Assembly (NCBI GenBank): GCA_035942035.1
Contig: DASZDK010000004.1
Span: 1 to 37,002 of the forward strand
Direction of reading: 5' to 3'
Origin: JAHWJR01 sp035942035
Lineage (GTDB): Bacteria > Actinomycetota > Acidimicrobiia > Acidimicrobiales > CADCSY01
Length of the DNA stretch: 37,002 nt
Translations under genes and position numbers: made by a program
The notes under the pieces: generated by a model
The model's input: only the letters and a program-made list of their open reading frames with translations
Told to the model about the DNA's origin: nothing
Databases searched by the model: none
Shown: one piece after another, positions 16,184 through 24,134 of the stretch
How the letters are laid out: the number at the start of each line of letters is the position of its first letter
How positions within the stretch are numbered: the first letter of the stretch is position 1

Positions 16184-17431
16184 ATGGACGTCGTCATCCT
16201 CATCGTCGCGCTGTTGATCCTCATCGCTTCGGTCGTCGGCATCGTCGACGCCCGGCGCAACCCATGGCCTGAGGAAGAGCCGGTGGCGGCGCCCCAGGCC
16301 GACGCCGACCGACGCCGACCGGCGCCGCCCGACCAGGCCGATCACGGGCTCGACGTCGACCAGGCCCAACTCAACCAGCCGTCGTCGGGGGTGGGGTTGG
16401 CCCCTCGCCCGGGCGAGCCGCCGCCGGCGGAGAAGGCGGCCGACGCCCCCGAGGCCGAGCCGGATCCGGCCACCGTCGCCGAGATCGAAGAAGCGTTGGC
16501 CCATGCCGTGGAGGTGGAGCAGGCCGAGGGGGTCAAGCCCCGCTTTCGCGACCGCCTGGCCAAGGCTCGCAGCCTGCTCGCCGGCTACGTCAGCTCGGTG
16601 CTGTCCCGCACCGAGATCGACGAGGAGACCTGGGAGGAGCTCGAGGAGGCGCTGATCCGCGCCGACGTGGGCGTCAAGACCACGACCACGCTGCTCGAGG
16701 AGTTGCGCGCCGAGGTGGCCGAGAAGCACATCACCGAGCCCGAGGCCCTGCTGGCCCAGCTCAAGGGCGACCTCAAGGCTCGCCTGGCGGTGGCCGACCG
16801 CAGCCTGCACTACGAGCCCGGCGCGCCCAACGTGTGGCTGTTCGTGGGGGTCAACGGCGTGGGCAAGACCACCACCATCGGCAAGCTGGCCAAGATCCAG
16901 CAGGCGGACGGCCGGTCCGTGGTCATGGCCGCCGGCGACACCTTCCGGGCGGCGGCGGCCGAACAGCTCGGGGTGTGGGCGCAGCGGGTCGACGCCGAGC
17001 TCGTCCAGGGCGCCGAAGGCGGCGACCCCAGCTCAGTCATCTTCGACGCCGTGCAGCAGGCGGCGGCGCGCCAGGCTGACCTGGTGCTGGCTGACACGGC
17101 CGGGCGGCTGCACACCAAGGTGAACCTCATGGAGCAGCTGCGCAAGGTGCGGCGAGTGGCGGAGAAGCCACCGGGCCGGGTCACCGAGGTGCTGCTGGTC
17201 CTCGACGCCACAACCGGCCAGAACGGGCTCAACCAGGCCCAGGTCTTCACCGAGGCGGTGGAGGTGACCGGCGTGGTGCTCACCAAGCTCGACGGTTCTG
17301 CCCGTGGCGGCATCGTCCTCGCCATCCAGGGGGAGCTGGGCATCCCGGTGAAGCTGGTCGGCCTGGGCGAGACGGTCGACGACCTGATCCCCTTCGACCC
17401 CGACGAGTTCGTCGAGGCGCTGTTCTCCTGA
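16184..17431 (+). CDS. ftsY: Signal recognition particle receptor FtsY
   Basis: A 415-aa GTPase that docks ribosome-SRP complexes at the membrane. Unlike E. coli FtsY it begins with a hydrophobic helix (VVILIVALLILIASVVGI, residues 3-20), a common actinobacterial feature that anchors it directly. An acidic, Pro/Ala-rich linker (about 25-105) precedes the NG domain. G1 is GVNGVGKTTT (about 222), with AAGDTFRAAAAEQL (G2), LADTAGRLHT (G3), TKLDGSARGG (G4) and the closing GLGETVDDLIPFDPDEFVEALF. The ATG at 16184 is set by the membrane helix. It lies upstream of its partner ffh. Confidence 0.96.
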   Translation: MDVVILIVALLILIASVVGIVDARRNPWPEEEPVAAPQADADRRRPAPPDQADHGLDVDQAQLNQPSSGVGLAPRPGEPPPAEKAADAPEAEPDPATVAEIEEALAHAVEVEQAEGVKPRFRDRLAKARSLLAGYVSSVLSRTEIDEETWEELEEALIRADVGVKTTTTLLEELRAEVAEKHITEPEALLAQLKGDLKARLAVADRSLHYEPGAPNVWLFVGVNGVGKTTTIGKLAKIQQADGRSVVMAAGDTFRAAAAEQLGVWAQRVDAELVQGAEGGDPSSVIFDAVQQAAARQADLVLADTAGRLHTKVNLMEQLRKVRRVAEKPPGRVTEVLLVLDATTGQNGLNQAQVFTEAVEVTGVVLTKLDGSARGGIVLAIQGELGIPVKLVGLGETVDDLIPFDPDEFVEALFS

Positions 17432-17485
17432 CCGCTCTGGCGAGCGGAGCGACACCGCCCGGACCGGCGGGGCGCCCCGGGCCGG

Positions 17486-17491
17486 TAACCT
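17486..17491 (+). promoter_or_regulatory. -10-like hexamer of ffh
   Basis: TAACCT ends 10 nt before the ffh ATG with no ribosome-binding site. This suggests a leaderless ffh transcript separate from ftsY. Confidence 0.4.
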
Positions 17492-17501
17492 GGCTTCCCG
17501 C

Positions 17502-18851
17502 ATGTTCGACACGCTGACCGATCGCTTCGAAGGGATCTTCGCGCGCCTCCGGAGCCGGGGGCGCATGGGCGAGCCCGAGATCGACGAGGTCCTGCGGGAG
17601 ATCCGCTTGGCCCTGCTCGAGGCCGACGTCAACTTCCGGGTGGTCAAGGACCTGCTGGCGCGCATCAAGCAGCGGTGCCTCGAGGCCGACCTGAGCAAGA
17701 GCCTGACCCCGGCCCAGCAGGTCATCAAGATCGTCCACGCCGAGCTCATCGGCACCCTGGGCGGCCAGACCCTCAAGATGACCTTCGCCGACAAGCCCCC
17801 GACCGTCGTGCTGCTGGCGGGGTTGCAGGGCTCGGGCAAGACCACCGCCTGCGCCAAGCTGGCGCGCTGGTTCAAGCAACAGGGCCGCAACCCCATCCTC
17901 GTGGGCGCCGACCTCCAGCGCCCGGCGGCGGTCGACCAGCTGCGCACCCTCGGTGGGCAGGTCGGGGTGCCGGTGTTCAGCGAACCCACCGACCCGGTTG
18001 CCGTGGCCGCCGCCGGCGTCGAGGAGGCCCGTGACAAGGGCCGCGACGTGTGCATCGTCGACACCGCCGGTCGGCTGGCCATCGACATCGAGATGATGGA
18101 GCAGGTCCGCCAGATCTCCGGGGCGGTGCAGCCGCACTACACCTTCCTGGTGGTCGACGCCATGACCGGTCAGGACGCGGTGAGCGTGGCCGAGGCCTTC
18201 CACGAGGCGCTCCAGCTCGACGGCGTGATCCTGTCCAAGCTCGACGGCGACGCCCGGGGCGGTGCCGCGCTATCGGTCAAGGAGGTCACCGGCCGGCCCA
18301 TCGCCTTCGCCTCGGTGGGCGAGAAGGTGGCCGACTTCGAGCAGTTCCATCCCGACCGGATGGCCGACCGCATTCTCGGGATGGGCGACGTGCTCACCCT
18401 CATCGAGAAGGTCGAGCAGCAGTACGACCGCGAGGTGGCGGCCAAGGCCGAGCAGGCCCTGCTCGAGGGCGAGTTCAGCCTGGACGACTTCCTCGAGCAG
18501 ATGCAGCAGGTCCGCAAGATGGGGCCCCTGCAGAACATCATCGGTATGATGCCGGGGATCCCGAAAGAGGTGAAGAACGCCGACATCGGGGAGAAGGAGC
18601 TCGGTCGAATCGAGGCGATCATTCGCTCGATGACCCCCGAGGAGCGGTCCCACCCCGATCTGGTCAACGGATCGCGACGGGCCCGGATCGCCAACGGCAG
18701 CGGAACCTCGATCAGCGAGGTGAACCTGCTGCTGAAGCAGTTCAAGGACGTGTCCAAGATGATGAAGCGCTTCGGGGGTGCCGCCAAGGGCGGAAAGGGC
18801 AAACGGCGGATGCCGGCGCTGCCCAACCTCCAGGAGCTCAACCTGAAGTAG
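17502..18851 (+). CDS. ffh: Signal recognition particle protein Ffh
   Basis: A 449-aa SRP54-type GTPase that binds signal peptides and 4.5S RNA. The N domain starts MFDTLTDRFEGIFARLRSRG. The G domain has G1 GLQGSGKTT (about 107), GADLQRPAAVDQL, VDTAGRLAID, and TKxD-equivalent SKLDGDARGG. The Met-rich M domain (about 325-440: EQMQQVRKMGPLQNIIGMMPG, SMTPEER, FKDVSKMMKRFGG) ends in a basic GKGKRRMP segment. The start is fixed by the conserved MFDTL. The 4.5S RNA gene was not found in this window. Confidence 0.97.
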   Translation: MFDTLTDRFEGIFARLRSRGRMGEPEIDEVLREIRLALLEADVNFRVVKDLLARIKQRCLEADLSKSLTPAQQVIKIVHAELIGTLGGQTLKMTFADKPPTVVLLAGLQGSGKTTACAKLARWFKQQGRNPILVGADLQRPAAVDQLRTLGGQVGVPVFSEPTDPVAVAAAGVEEARDKGRDVCIVDTAGRLAIDIEMMEQVRQISGAVQPHYTFLVVDAMTGQDAVSVAEAFHEALQLDGVILSKLDGDARGGAALSVKEVTGRPIAFASVGEKVADFEQFHPDRMADRILGMGDVLTLIEKVEQQYDREVAAKAEQALLEGEFSLDDFLEQMQQVRKMGPLQNIIGMMPGIPKEVKNADIGEKELGRIEAIIRSMTPEERSHPDLVNGSRRARIANGSGTSISEVNLLLKQFKDVSKMMKRFGGAAKGGKGKRRMPALPNLQELNLK

Positions 18852-18915
18852 CCGGCGGCAGCCGCCGCCATGACATCGGCCGCCACGAGCGGCGCAAGCG
18901 AATGGAGAGCATCAC

Positions 18916-19185
18916 GTGGCCGTCAAGCTCCGGCTCGTTCGGATGGGCAAGAAGAAGCAGCCGACCTACCGGGTGGTGGCCGCCGACAGCCGCTCCCCGC
19001 GCAACGGGCGGTTCATCGAGATCGTGGGCACCTACCAGCCCCGGCAGGAACCATCGGGCGTGGCCATCGACAACACCAAGGCGGTCGAGTGGCTCCGCAA
19101 GGGGGCCGAGCCGACCGAGCGGGTGCAGCGGCTGCTGAAGGCGTCGGGCGCCTGGGACGAGTTCAAGGGCACCGTCTCGACATGA
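18916..19185 (+). CDS. rpsP: Small-subunit ribosomal protein bS16
   Basis: An 89-aa protein beginning (GTG) VAVKLRLVRMGKKKQPTYRV, the bS16 signature, with RNGRFIEIVGTYQP and a C-terminal helix ending SGAWDEFKG. GGAGAG lies about 6 nt before the GTG. It heads the canonical rpsP-KH-rimM-trmD-rplS operon. Its stop overlaps the next ATG (ATGA). Confidence 0.96.
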   Translation: MAVKLRLVRMGKKKQPTYRVVAADSRSPRNGRFIEIVGTYQPRQEPSGVAIDNTKAVEWLRKGAEPTERVQRLLKASGAWDEFKGTVST

Positions 19186-19490
19186 GCGACCTCGAGGACC
19201 AAGCCGTCGAGGACGCCGACGAAGACGCCGACGACCCAAATCGGTTGCCTGGCGCCACCGCCATCGACGTCCTCGAGTACCTGGTCGGCACGCTGGTCGA
19301 CGACCCGGAGGCCATCGAGATCTCCGAGGAGGACGACCGCCGGGGCCTGCGCCTGCAGGTACGGGTGGCTCCCGACGACATGGGGCGGGTCATTGGCCGG
19401 CGCGGGCGCATTGCCAACGCCATCCGCACCATCGTGCGGGCCGCGGCGGCCGACGACGGCATCTCGGTCGACGTCGATTTCGTCGACTGA
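19182..19490 (+). CDS. khpA: KH-domain RNA-binding protein (KhpA family)
   Basis: A 102-aa protein with an acidic N-terminal extension (about 1-20, DLEDQAVEDADEDADD) and a type II KH core, AIDVLEYLVGTLVDDPEAI ... VAPDDMGRVIGRRGRIANAI. The GxxG loop is GRRG (72-75), which contacts RNA. KhpA proteins pair with KhpB/Jag and influence cell division and translation in other Gram-positives. The acidic N-terminal tail is longer than in Firmicutes homologues. The ATG overlaps the rpsP stop, so translation is coupled. Confidence 0.92.
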   Translation: MSDLEDQAVEDADEDADDPNRLPGATAIDVLEYLVGTLVDDPEAIEISEEDDRRGLRLQVRVAPDDMGRVIGRRGRIANAIRTIVRAAAADDGISVDVDFVD

Positions 19491-19497
19491 GCGGGTG

Positions 19498-19974
19498 GTG
19501 GGGCGTACCGACCCGCCTCTGCTCGAGATCGGGCGGGTGGTCCGTGCCCACGGGATCCGCGGCGAGGTGGCCGTCAAGCTGGTGACCGACCGGACCGAGC
19601 GCCTGGCGCCGGGCACCGTGCTCGTGACCGTCGCCGGCGAGCGAGAGGTCGCCGCCGCCCGTCCCCACCAGGACGGCTACCTGGTGGCCTTCATCGGGGT
19701 GACCGACCGGCCCGGGGCCGAGGCCCTGCGGGGCTCGCTGCGGGCCCCGCCGCTGGATGACCCCGAGACCCTGTGGGTACACGAGCTCATCGGCAGCGAG
19801 GTGGCCGACCTCCACGGCACCGTGCACGGTCGGGTGACGGCGGTGGAGGCCAATCCGGCGAGCGACCTGCTGGTGCTCGACGACGGGCGACTGGTGCCAC
19901 TGCGCTTCGTCGTGGGCACCGCCACCGGGCGGGTCACGGTCGACCCGCCCGCCGGGCTGCTCGACGGCGCCTGA
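19498..19974 (+). CDS. rimM: 16S rRNA processing protein RimM
   Basis: A 158-aa 30S-maturation factor that binds uS19. It contains LEIGRVVRAHGIRGEVAVKL, the RimM N-terminal signature, VTDRPGAEALRGS, and the PRC-barrel C-terminal domain (LWVHELIGSEVADLHGTVHGRVTAVEANPASDLLVL). Two in-frame GTGs (19495 and 19498) could start it, and neither has a good Shine-Dalgarno sequence. It follows khpA by 7 nt and precedes trmD. Confidence 0.93.
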   Translation: MGRTDPPLLEIGRVVRAHGIRGEVAVKLVTDRTERLAPGTVLVTVAGEREVAAARPHQDGYLVAFIGVTDRPGAEALRGSLRAPPLDDPETLWVHELIGSEVADLHGTVHGRVTAVEANPASDLLVLDDGRLVPLRFVVGTATGRVTVDPPAGLLDGA

Positions 19975-19997
19975 CCGTCGCGGCGCAAGGAGACCGG

Positions 19998-20723
19998 GTG
20001 CGCGTCGACGTGTTCACCATCTTCCCGGACCTGGTCGCCCACTTCGCCGGGGGCAGCCTGCTCGGGCGGGCCGCGGCGCGCGGTGTGCTGGACGTGCGGG
20101 TCCACGACCTGCGGGCGGCGGCGAGCGACCCCCACCGGTCCGTCGACGACGCACCCTTCGGCGGTGGGGCGGGGATGGTCCTCATGCCCGAGCCCCTGTT
20201 CGCCGCCGTCGAGGCCGTCGAGCCTCCTCGGCCGCTGTACCTGCTGGGGCCGGGCGGGCGGCGCCTCGACCAGCCGCTGGCCCGGGAGCTGGCCGCCGGC
20301 GAGGGCTTCTCGTTGCTGTGCGGGCGCTACGAGGGCGTCGACGAGCGCGTTCGAACCCACCTGGTCGACGGCGAGCTTTCGGTGGGCGACTACGTGCTGG
20401 CCGGCGGCGAGGTGGCTGCCATGGTGGTGCTGGAGGTCGTGGGCCGGCTGGTGCCGGGGGTGATGGGCAATGCCGCGTCGGCAGGGGAGGAGAGCTTCAG
20501 CGACGGCCTCCTCGAGTACCCGCACTACACCCGTCCCGCCCGCTTTCGCGACTGGGACGTGCCTGAGGTCCTGCGCTCCGGGGATCATGGCCGCATCGCC
20601 CGGTGGCGTCGCGCCATGGCCCTGGCCCGTACGCTGCGACATCGGCCCGACCTGGTCGACGCCCGGGGCGGGTTGACGGTCGACGAACAGGCCCTCTTGG
20701 AATCCTTCGACCTGTTGCCGTAG
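19998..20723 (+). CDS. trmD: tRNA (guanine37-N1)-methyltransferase
   Basis: A 241-aa SPOUT methyltransferase that makes m1G37 in tRNAs and so prevents +1 frameshifting. It starts VRVDVFTIFPDLVAHF. It has DAPFGGGAGMVLMPEPLF, LLCGRYEGVDERV and LSVGDYVLAGGEVAAMVV, which form the trefoil-knot SAM site, and the TrmD ending EYPHYTRP. The GTG at 19998 has AAGGAG 5 nt upstream. The TAG stop coincides with the start of a TAGGCT hexamer that may be the rplS -10. Confidence 0.96.
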   Translation: MRVDVFTIFPDLVAHFAGGSLLGRAAARGVLDVRVHDLRAAASDPHRSVDDAPFGGGAGMVLMPEPLFAAVEAVEPPRPLYLLGPGGRRLDQPLARELAAGEGFSLLCGRYEGVDERVRTHLVDGELSVGDYVLAGGEVAAMVVLEVVGRLVPGVMGNAASAGEESFSDGLLEYPHYTRPARFRDWDVPEVLRSGDHGRIARWRRAMALARTLRHRPDLVDARGGLTVDEQALLESFDLLP

Positions 20724-20726
20724 GCT
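20721..20726 (+). promoter_or_regulatory. Candidate -10 of rplS overlapping the trmD stop
   Basis: TAGGCT, whose first three bases are the trmD stop codon, lies 38 nt before the rplS ATG. The leader would contain an AGGAG ribosome site. The evidence is the hexamer only. Confidence 0.3.
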
Positions 20727-20764
20727 GGCCCGTCCCGGCCTGCACCCCAGGAGTCCAGCGCGCC

Positions 20765-21115
20765 ATGCATTTCACCGACCTCATCGACCGCAGCAGCCTG
20801 CGCGACGACATCCCCGACTTCTCGCCCGGTGACACGGTCAAGGTCAACGTGCGGGTGGTGGAAGGCAACCGCGAGCGCGTCCAGGCCTTCCAAGGCGCCG
20901 TTCTGCGCCGGCAGGGCTCAGGCGTGCGCGAGACCTTCACCGTGCGCAAGGTGAGCTTCGGCGTCGGGGTGGAGCGCACCTTCCCGGTGCACTCGCCCAT
21001 CATCCAGAGCATCGAGCGGGTGACCGTCGGCGACGTGCGCCGGGCGAAGCTGTACTACCTGCGAGAGCGCCGTGGGAAGGCCGCCAAGATCAAGGAGAAG
21101 CGGACCGCCCGTTGA
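20765..21115 (+). CDS. rplS: Large-subunit ribosomal protein bL19
   Basis: A 116-aa protein with the bL19 features FSPGDTVKVNVRVVEGNRERVQAFQG, GVRETFTVRKVSFGVGVERTFP and RAKLYYLRERRGKAAKIKEK. It sits at the 30S-50S interface. AGGAG lies 11 nt before the ATG. The TGA overlaps the TTG start of lepB. Confidence 0.97.
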   Translation: MHFTDLIDRSSLRDDIPDFSPGDTVKVNVRVVEGNRERVQAFQGAVLRRQGSGVRETFTVRKVSFGVGVERTFPVHSPIIQSIERVTVGDVRRAKLYYLRERRGKAAKIKEKRTAR

Positions 21116-21774
21116 GGCGCACCCGGGACCGGGACGCCCGCCAGGCGCCGGTCCCTCCGCCAGCAGCCAAGGAGGAAGCTCCCCGGCGTTCAGCGCTCGG
21201 CGAGCTGTTGGTGCTGTTGGCCATCGCCGCGGTCATCGCCCTGGTGCTGCGGGCGCTGGTCGCCCAGGCGTTCTCCATCCCCTCCACCTCCATGGCGCCG
21301 CAGTTGGCGGTCGGCGACCGGGTGGTGGTCTCCAAGCTCGCCTACCGGCTGCACGAGCCGCGGCGGGGCGACATCGTGGTGTTCGAGTGCCCGCCGGCGG
21401 CCGGCTGCCAGCTACCCGAGGAGGAGCCGCTGCCGGCGCGGGCGTTCCACGGGCTGCTCGAGGCGGTCGGCCTGCGCCAGCCCTCGACCGAGGACTACAT
21501 CAAGCGCGTCGTGGCCATGGCCGGCGAGCGCGTGGAGGGGCGGGAAGGAGCCGTCTACGTCGACGGCCGGCGCCTGATCGAGCCGTACCTGCCGCCGTCG
21601 ACCACGACGGCCGACTTCGGGCCGGTGACCGTCCCCCCGGGCCAGCTGTTCGTCATGGGCGACAACCGGGTGAACTCCTCGGACAGCCGGGTCTTCGGTG
21701 CCATCGACGACGAAACGGTGATCGGCCGAGCGACGCTGCGGGTGTGGCCGCCAACCCGTGCCGCCTTCCTGTGA
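21112..21774 (+). CDS. lepB: Type I signal peptidase
   Basis: A 220-aa membrane protease that removes signal peptides on the outer face of the membrane. It has a basic N-terminus, one membrane helix (about 31-53), the catalytic Ser in IPSTSMAP (S60), the general-base Lys in YIKRVVAMAGE (K131), and the GDNRVNSSDSR box. The TTG at 21112 overlaps the rplS stop as TTGA, and AAGGAG lies upstream inside rplS; this start gives a standard cytosolic tail. The 3' end runs into a triplicated 11-bp repeat. Confidence 0.95.
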   Translation: MRRTRDRDARQAPVPPPAAKEEAPRRSALGELLVLLAIAAVIALVLRALVAQAFSIPSTSMAPQLAVGDRVVVSKLAYRLHEPRRGDIVVFECPPAAGCQLPEEEPLPARAFHGLLEAVGLRQPSTEDYIKRVVAMAGERVEGREGAVYVDGRRLIEPYLPPSTTTADFGPVTVPPGQLFVMGDNRVNSSDSRVFGAIDDETVIGRATLRVWPPTRAAFL

Positions 21775-21802
21775 TGACCCTGTGATGACCCTGTGATGAC
21801 CC
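21770..21802 (+). repeat. Triple 11-bp tandem repeat at lepB/yraN junction
   Basis: The unit TGTGATGACCC occurs three times in direct succession. The first copy contains the lepB TGA and the last contains the yraN ATG. Each copy carries TGATG, the same stop/start overlap used at the yceD and mutM starts, so one copy would give a 1-nt overlap. The expansion moves the two genes 22 bp apart without changing either reading frame. Confidence 0.9.
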
Positions 21803-22140
21803 GGGCTCGCCGGGCATTGGGCAGTGCGGGGGAGGACCTGGCCGCCGCCGAGTACGAGCGTCGCGGCTACGAGGTGCTGGCGCGCAACTGGCGCTGCCGG
21901 GAGGGGGAGTTGGACCTGGTGCTGCGGTCGGGTTCGACCGTGGTTTTCTGCGAGGTGAAGGCCCGATCGACCCTGGCCTTCGGCTCGCCCCTGGAGGCGG
22001 TGACCGCCGCCAAGCGCCGGCGCATCCGCCTGCTGGCGACCCGGTGGCTGCAACACTCCGGCGTGCGGGCGGGCGAGCTCCGCTTCGACGTGGTGGGCGT
22101 TCTCGACGGCGCCGTGGAGGTGGTCGAAGGCGCCTTCTGA
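21796..22140 (+). CDS. yraN: YraN (UPF0102) endonuclease-like protein
   Basis: A 114-aa member of the UPF0102 family with the PD-(D/E)xK-like core: GSAGEDLAAAEYERRGYEVLARNWRCREGELDLVLRSG followed by VVFCEVKARS, supplying the E..D..ExK pattern. Its precise role is unknown; homologues sit near comM/dprA and rnhB. The ATG at 21796 lies in the last of three 11-bp repeats; the GTG one codon earlier is possible. The usual actinobacterial followers comM and dprA do not appear after it, so the conserved gene order ends here. Confidence 0.9.
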   Translation: MTRARRALGSAGEDLAAAEYERRGYEVLARNWRCREGELDLVLRSGSTVVFCEVKARSTLAFGSPLEAVTAAKRRRIRLLATRWLQHSGVRAGELRFDVVGVLDGAVEVVEGAF

Positions 22141-22162
22141 GCGCTCCTCGGGCGGCTGGCGC

Positions 22163-22342
22163 TCAGGACCGCCCGGGCCGGCGCCGGTGGCGCATCGCCC
22201 AGCACGGCCGGTGCCAGTGGCGGCGGAGGTCGGGCGCCTCGAGGGGCACGGCCACGACATGGCCAGTCCCGGGAGCGATGCCGGTGTTGCAGCCGGGACA
22301 CTGGTAGTGCTTGGTCGCCTGGAAGGGCTGCACCACTCGCAC
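22163..22342 (-). CDS. Small Cys/His-rich protein, zinc-ribbon-like
   Basis: A 59-aa basic protein, VRVVQPFQATKHYQCPGCNTGI and GTGHVVAVPLEAPDLRRHWHRPCW. One CPGC pair plus later His and Cys residues could bind a metal. I recall similar short proteins across actinobacteria (pattern RVQPFxAxKxYxCPGC...GxxHVVAVP...RRHWHxxCW), often mislabelled as ATP/GTP-binding; the function is unknown. Starts at 22342, 22336 or 22333 (all GTG) are possible. It lies 19 bp downstream of the 37-aa membrane protein gene on the same strand. Confidence 0.75.
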   Translation of the reverse strand: MRVVQPFQATKHYQCPGCNTGIAPGTGHVVAVPLEAPDLRRHWHRPCWAMRHRRRPGRS

Positions 22343-22361
22343 CTCTTCGCCGGCACCGGGT

Positions 22362-22475
22362 TCAGACAACGCCGGCCGCCCACAGCACCAGCACCAAGGT
22401 GAGCAGCAATCCGGCCGCCACGAAGACCACGTCGGTCGGGCGCGTGCGGCGAGGTCGGAACGGGTTGAAGCCCAT
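22362..22475 (-). CDS. 37-aa single-pass membrane protein
   Basis: A very short frame, MGFNPFRPRRTRPTDVV followed by one hydrophobic helix (FVAAGLLLTLVLVLWAAGVV) and stop. The MGFNPFRP start, basic stretch and single helix match a type of tiny actinobacterial membrane protein that I recall next to the zinc-ribbon-like gene. The start is an ATG with GATACT 6 nt upstream and no Shine-Dalgarno sequence. Topology by the positive-inside rule is N-terminus in. The function is unknown. Confidence 0.7.
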   Translation of the reverse strand: MGFNPFRPRRTRPTDVVFVAAGLLLTLVLVLWAAGVV

Positions 22476-22481
22476 GGGCCC

Positions 22482-22487
22482 AGTATC
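22482..22487 (-). promoter_or_regulatory. -10-like hexamer of the micro-operon
   Basis: GATACT on the minus strand ends 6 nt before the ATG at 22475. It is a weaker match than the TAGNNT sites elsewhere in the window. Confidence 0.2.
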
Positions 22488-22709
22488 GCTGTTTCGCCCC
22501 GCTTCACTCGCTGTGGCCGAGCCCATCCGAGGTGCGGCCCTCGACCATGTGCCGCCGCTGTGCTGGGAGTGCGACCATTAACGTTCGTGGATGTGGCTGG
22601 CATCGCGCTCAGCGCGATGGGAGTTGGAGTCACGCCGCCCGAGCCGGGCGCCCGGTCCGGTGCAACGGCGCCTCATCGAGAAGGGCCGACCATCACCGAG
22701 GTTGAGACC

Positions 22710-22841
22710 ATGTCGGGGCCGGCGTTCGTGGCGAACGTCGTCGTGTTGGCCTCTTCCTCGGCTTCGGTCTTCCTGCCGATCCTCGCCTTCGGCGACGCGG
22801 AGTACCGCGATCACCTCAACCGGTCGGGAGGCGGTGCTTGA
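22710..22841 (+). CDS. Possible 43-aa hydrophobic ORF (doubtful)
   Basis: The gap 22476-22815 contains no confident gene. The best candidate is MSGPAFVANVVVLASSSASV with one hydrophobic stretch and a GAGG 8 nt upstream. It overlaps the 3' end of the convergent GH3 gene by 26 bp. An upstream GTG near 22587 would lengthen it with unstructured sequence. I do not recognise it. Confidence 0.2.
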   Translation: MSGPAFVANVVVLASSSASVFLPILAFGDAEYRDHLNRSGGGA

Positions 22842-23988
22842 GGGCACGCACCCGTTCGACCGACTCGTCGATGCGCTCCTCGCTCAGCGCACCCTCGCGG
22901 ACCAGTGACTCCACCAGCGCCACCACCCGAGGGGCGATGTCGGGCTCGTAGGCCCGTGGGTTGTTGTTGGCGAAGAGAAGGATGTCGACGCCGGCCGATA
23001 GGGCCTGCTGCACCGCCGTCTCCAGCCCGTAGTGATCGACGATGGCCCCCATCTGGAGGTCGTCGGACACCACCACGCCGTTGAAGCCGAACTCGTCTCG
23101 CAGCACGCCGTCGATCGTCGCGGCAGAAAGTGTGGCCGGCCACTGGTCATCGAGCTGGCCGTTGACCACGTGTGCCGTCATCACCGCATCGACGCCTCCC
23201 TCGCTGACCAGCGTGCGGTAGGGCACCAGCTCGGCTGGCATCCACGTGTCGGTCACGTCGACGAAGCCGAGATGGGTGTCGCCAGGGGCGCTGCCGTGCC
23301 CGGGGAAGTGCTTCACGGCGGTGAGCACGCCGGCGTTGCGGTGGGCCTTGATGATGGCCCGGGCGTGGTCGGTCACCACCGCGGGGTCTGCCGAGAAGCT
23401 GCGCCCGAGCGCGCCGATGACAGGGCTGGCCGGGTCGACGTTGACGTCGACGACCGGAGCGAGGTTCAGGTTGATCCCGACATCCGCCAAGATGCCAGCC
23501 GTTTCCCGGGCCTGGTTGCTGGTCAGCTCCAGCGAGTTGCGCTCGCCCAGCTCCTGTTGGGACAGCGTGGGCGGGAAGCCGTACCGTTCCTTGAGCCGGC
23601 TGACGCGACCACCCTCCTGGTCGACGGCGACCAGGAGGGGTGAGGGAGCGGCGTTCTGGATCTTGGCGACCAGGGCGGTGAGCTGCTCAGCGGAGTCGAT
23701 GTTGCGCGACGAGCCCGTGGCCACGTCGACGTCGAAGAGCACCACGCCGCCCACCTGACCCGCCTTGACCTGCTCCAAGATCGGGTCGGAGTCGTCGAGG
23801 TCCGTTCCCCGGAACCCGACCATCAGGAGCTCACCGATCTTGTCCGCCAGCGCTTCGTCCTCGGGCGAAGGATGCTCCGGGGGAGCAGCTCGAGCTTGCG
23901 TGGTGGTGGTGCCGTCGCCTGCGCTGGAGGCGTCGGATCCGCACGCCGTCAGGAGGGCGAGGACGAGGATCCATCGGTGCCACCGCAT
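22816..23988 (-). CDS. Glycoside hydrolase family 3 lipoprotein (NagZ-like beta-N-acetylhexosaminidase)
   Basis: A 390-aa exported lipoprotein. The signal peptide MRWHRWILVLALLTAC has a lipobox (LTAC, C16), followed by a Ser/Thr-rich linker. The GH3 N-terminal TIM barrel (about 45-385) has LLVAVDQEGGRVSRL, the substrate loop KHFPGHG with the following GDTHLG (histidine of the NagZ-type acid/base dyad), and VVSDDLQMGAI containing the Asp nucleophile. The expected role is removal of N-acetylglucosamine from cell-wall fragments outside the membrane. The ATG at 23988 is set by the signal peptide; a longer frame to 24120 would bury it. TAGGAT ends 10 nt upstream. Confidence 0.9.
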   Translation of the reverse strand: MRWHRWILVLALLTACGSDASSAGDGTTTTQARAAPPEHPSPEDEALADKIGELLMVGFRGTDLDDSDPILEQVKAGQVGGVVLFDVDVATGSSRNIDSAEQLTALVAKIQNAAPSPLLVAVDQEGGRVSRLKERYGFPPTLSQQELGERNSLELTSNQARETAGILADVGINLNLAPVVDVNVDPASPVIGALGRSFSADPAVVTDHARAIIKAHRNAGVLTAVKHFPGHGSAPGDTHLGFVDVTDTWMPAELVPYRTLVSEGGVDAVMTAHVVNGQLDDQWPATLSAATIDGVLRDEFGFNGVVVSDDLQMGAIVDHYGLETAVQQALSAGVDILLFANNNPRAYEPDIAPRVVALVESLVREGALSEERIDESVERVRALKHRLPTG

Positions 23989-23998
23989 CTCGGGGTGA

Positions 23999-24004
23999 AT
24001 CCTA
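23999..24004 (-). promoter_or_regulatory. -10-like hexamer of the GH3 lipoprotein gene
   Basis: TAGGAT on the minus strand ends 10 nt before the ATG at 23988. Only CACCCCGAG lies between, with no clear Shine-Dalgarno sequence. Confidence 0.4.
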
Positions 24005-24134
24005 GAGAGACGGGCCTGCTCGTCGGCGAACGTGGTGGTCGCCGGCCGCCGGGAGCGGCACGACCATGCTCGCCCGCCGCCTCGCAGCCGGGTCCAGCCG
24101 GTGACCCGAAAGGGGCTCACCTACTCTGCCGGGG

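Noticed and set aside
17432..17501. 4.5S RNA gene beside ffh
   Set aside because: The 70-bp gap is too short and lacks the conserved GGAAGCAGCC/GGAAG-type elements.
22476..22815. tRNA or other RNA gene in the gap
   Set aside because: I looked for a T-loop GTTCGANTC and a matching acceptor stem on both strands and found none.
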